Source: Neelides folsomi (Eukaryota > Arthropoda > Collembola > Neelipleona > Neelidae). Taken from it: a stretch of DNA of 64,000 bases. Under the pieces are notes generated by a model. It was not told where the DNA came from and ran no database searches. It saw only the letters and a program-made list of their open reading frames with translations. The position numbers and the translations under genes are program-made. Where the stretch lies: assembly GCA_034687125.1 (NCBI GenBank), contig JAQGBZ010000172.1, forward strand, positions 1 through 64,000, given 5' to 3'. Positions 62,901 to 64,000 of the stretch are shown here, in pieces (the first letter of the stretch is position 1; every line of letters begins with the position of its first letter).

Positions 62901-64000
62901 ATGTTTGAGCATCCTTCCCGCGGTATTTCATACTTATAACTAATACCCGGGTTGGGCCGTGTGTGTGGGTGAGTCTGGCTGTGCCTGTGTGTGTTGGAAC
63001 TCGGGCTGTCAGTCCTTTTTGGCCTTCATCCAAACCAAAACACGAGACTGGATGGGTTCGGATGGGAGAGAGGGAAAAAGAAAGAAATAAGGATTTTTCC
63101 TTTTGCTTACGACGCCGCCCTGTCCCTCTCATTCAGTTACTTTGGAGAGGAACAGGGGCTCTTCACCTACGTGAGCATTTTCTTTCCCTAATGTGCCGCC
63201 AATGGATGCCAAAAGAAATCCAAAGTCACCAGCAGGGCTTCCCTATTGCGAATTCTACATTCCCCTATGAGGGTCTCCTCCTCCACGTCAACTTTTATGT
63301 GGATGTAAATTGTGGATGGATGGGAGAATCCTCAGCGGGTTTTCCTTCCATCCCACCGGAGAACTCTTTCCCACATGTCCTCATCTTTGAAGGAGCTCAT
63401 CTTAGAAGTTCATCTCGAAAGATGCATACACATACATACCATAAATATACCATAAATATGGTATACCATATATTGATGCAATATATTAGTACTTACACAA
63501 TATACATTTATACCATTTCGGAAGAACATCTCGGAAGAAGCACATGGAGTATTTATGCAAGGCTCACAGCCCTCAACCGCACAATGACACTTCTTCCTTT
63601 TTGTCCATAAGGAGGGTTAAACTCAAAATAAGTATGGGGGAAAGAGTTAGAACAGGAAGAAGGTTGCAGGAAACGCACCAACCCCTCCACTATCGACAGA
63701 AACATCCGAGGGCAAATAACTCCTTGAGTAGATGGCTGGATTAATTTGTCTCTTCAACTCCGCAGTTTGTCTGTCAAGAGCTGAAGTCTTGATTTTGAGA
63801 TTGGAGCCGTGTGAAGTGACGTGATATTAGAAGGAGAAGGTCCAATGTTATCAAGCACCTGCTCCTTCTCATCTCTCAAACGAGAGCGTGAGGCATTTCA
63901 ACCATTCTACCATGGTTTTAATTGCATGCCAGTCCCGGCATTTCTCTTCCTTATCTTAAATGCTACTTTCTTTCCTTTTAAGAGTAACTACCAACTATGT
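62901..64000. other. GC-richer segment at the right edge, no supported gene
   Basis: This kilobase is less AT-rich than its surroundings. It contains a plus-strand open frame of 215 codons (62,963-63,610), the longest outside the exons described, and a shorter minus-strand frame. The plus-strand product runs into low-complexity T-Y-x-I-Y repeats and has no recognisable domain, so I do not call it coding. Confidence 0.5.
63437..63472. repeat. Small AT-rich tandem and palindromic repeat
   Basis: taccataaata occurs twice in tandem, followed by tggtataccatata, which is partly its inverse. It is probably simple-sequence expansion. Confidence 0.7.

Noticed and set aside
62963-63610. 215-codon plus-strand open frame at the right edge
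   Set aside because: It is the longest non-exon frame, but composition shifts to T-Y-I repeats from AT-rich sequence and no domain or neighbour supports it.
1-64000. CRISPR arrays, rRNA or tRNA genes, retroviral or retrotransposon coding regions
   Set aside because: I saw no regularly spaced repeats, no convincing tRNA cloverleaf and no reverse-transcriptase, integrase or transposase motifs in any frame.

Overview
The window is eukaryotic nuclear DNA, AT-rich (roughly two-thirds A+T by eye), with spliceosomal introns and short GC-richer coding islands. A kon-tiki/NG2-type proteoglycan gene cut into many small exons, together with C2H2 zinc fingers of the 'C-K-x-C-K-Y-S' type, suggests an arthropod or a related invertebrate. 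I cannot name the species.

Positions 112-28,001, minus strand. One large gene fills the left 28 kb. I could chain 22 exons whose splice phases all agree (about 5.27 kb, about 1,755 codons). They encode the ectodomain of a CSPG4/NG2 (Drosophila kon-tiki/perdido) homologue: laminin-G domain 1, laminin-G domain 2, a Cys/Ser/Asn-rich linker, then about twelve CSPG repeats. The window contains neither end of the protein. The signal-peptide exon lies upstream (above 28,001 and not located). The last repeat, transmembrane helix and PDZ-binding cytoplasmic tail would lie below position 112. One intron (14,198-14,894) appears to use a GC donor, with a GT donor 4 nt away that would give an immediate stop if joined to the same acceptor.

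Positions 28,002-36,700. No exon was recognised; this is probably the first intron or 5' flank of the CSPG4 gene. It holds a 392-bp terminal-inverted-repeat element, a CT microsatellite and a short near-perfect hairpin.

Positions 36,700-44,300, minus strand. Three short C2H2 zinc-finger arrays of one family lie 2-4 kb apart. Each ends 3' in a decayed finger with a frameshift, stop or lost metal ligand, and the middle array also has decayed fingers at its 5' end. They look like local duplicates in decay; the rightmost is the most intact (160 codons, ATG to stop).

Positions 44,300-64,000. No gene is supported. Open frames here are short and without recognisable domains. Small mobile or foldback elements are scattered across the window, including two copies of one tiny TA-flanked MITE family about 33 kb apart in opposite orientation.
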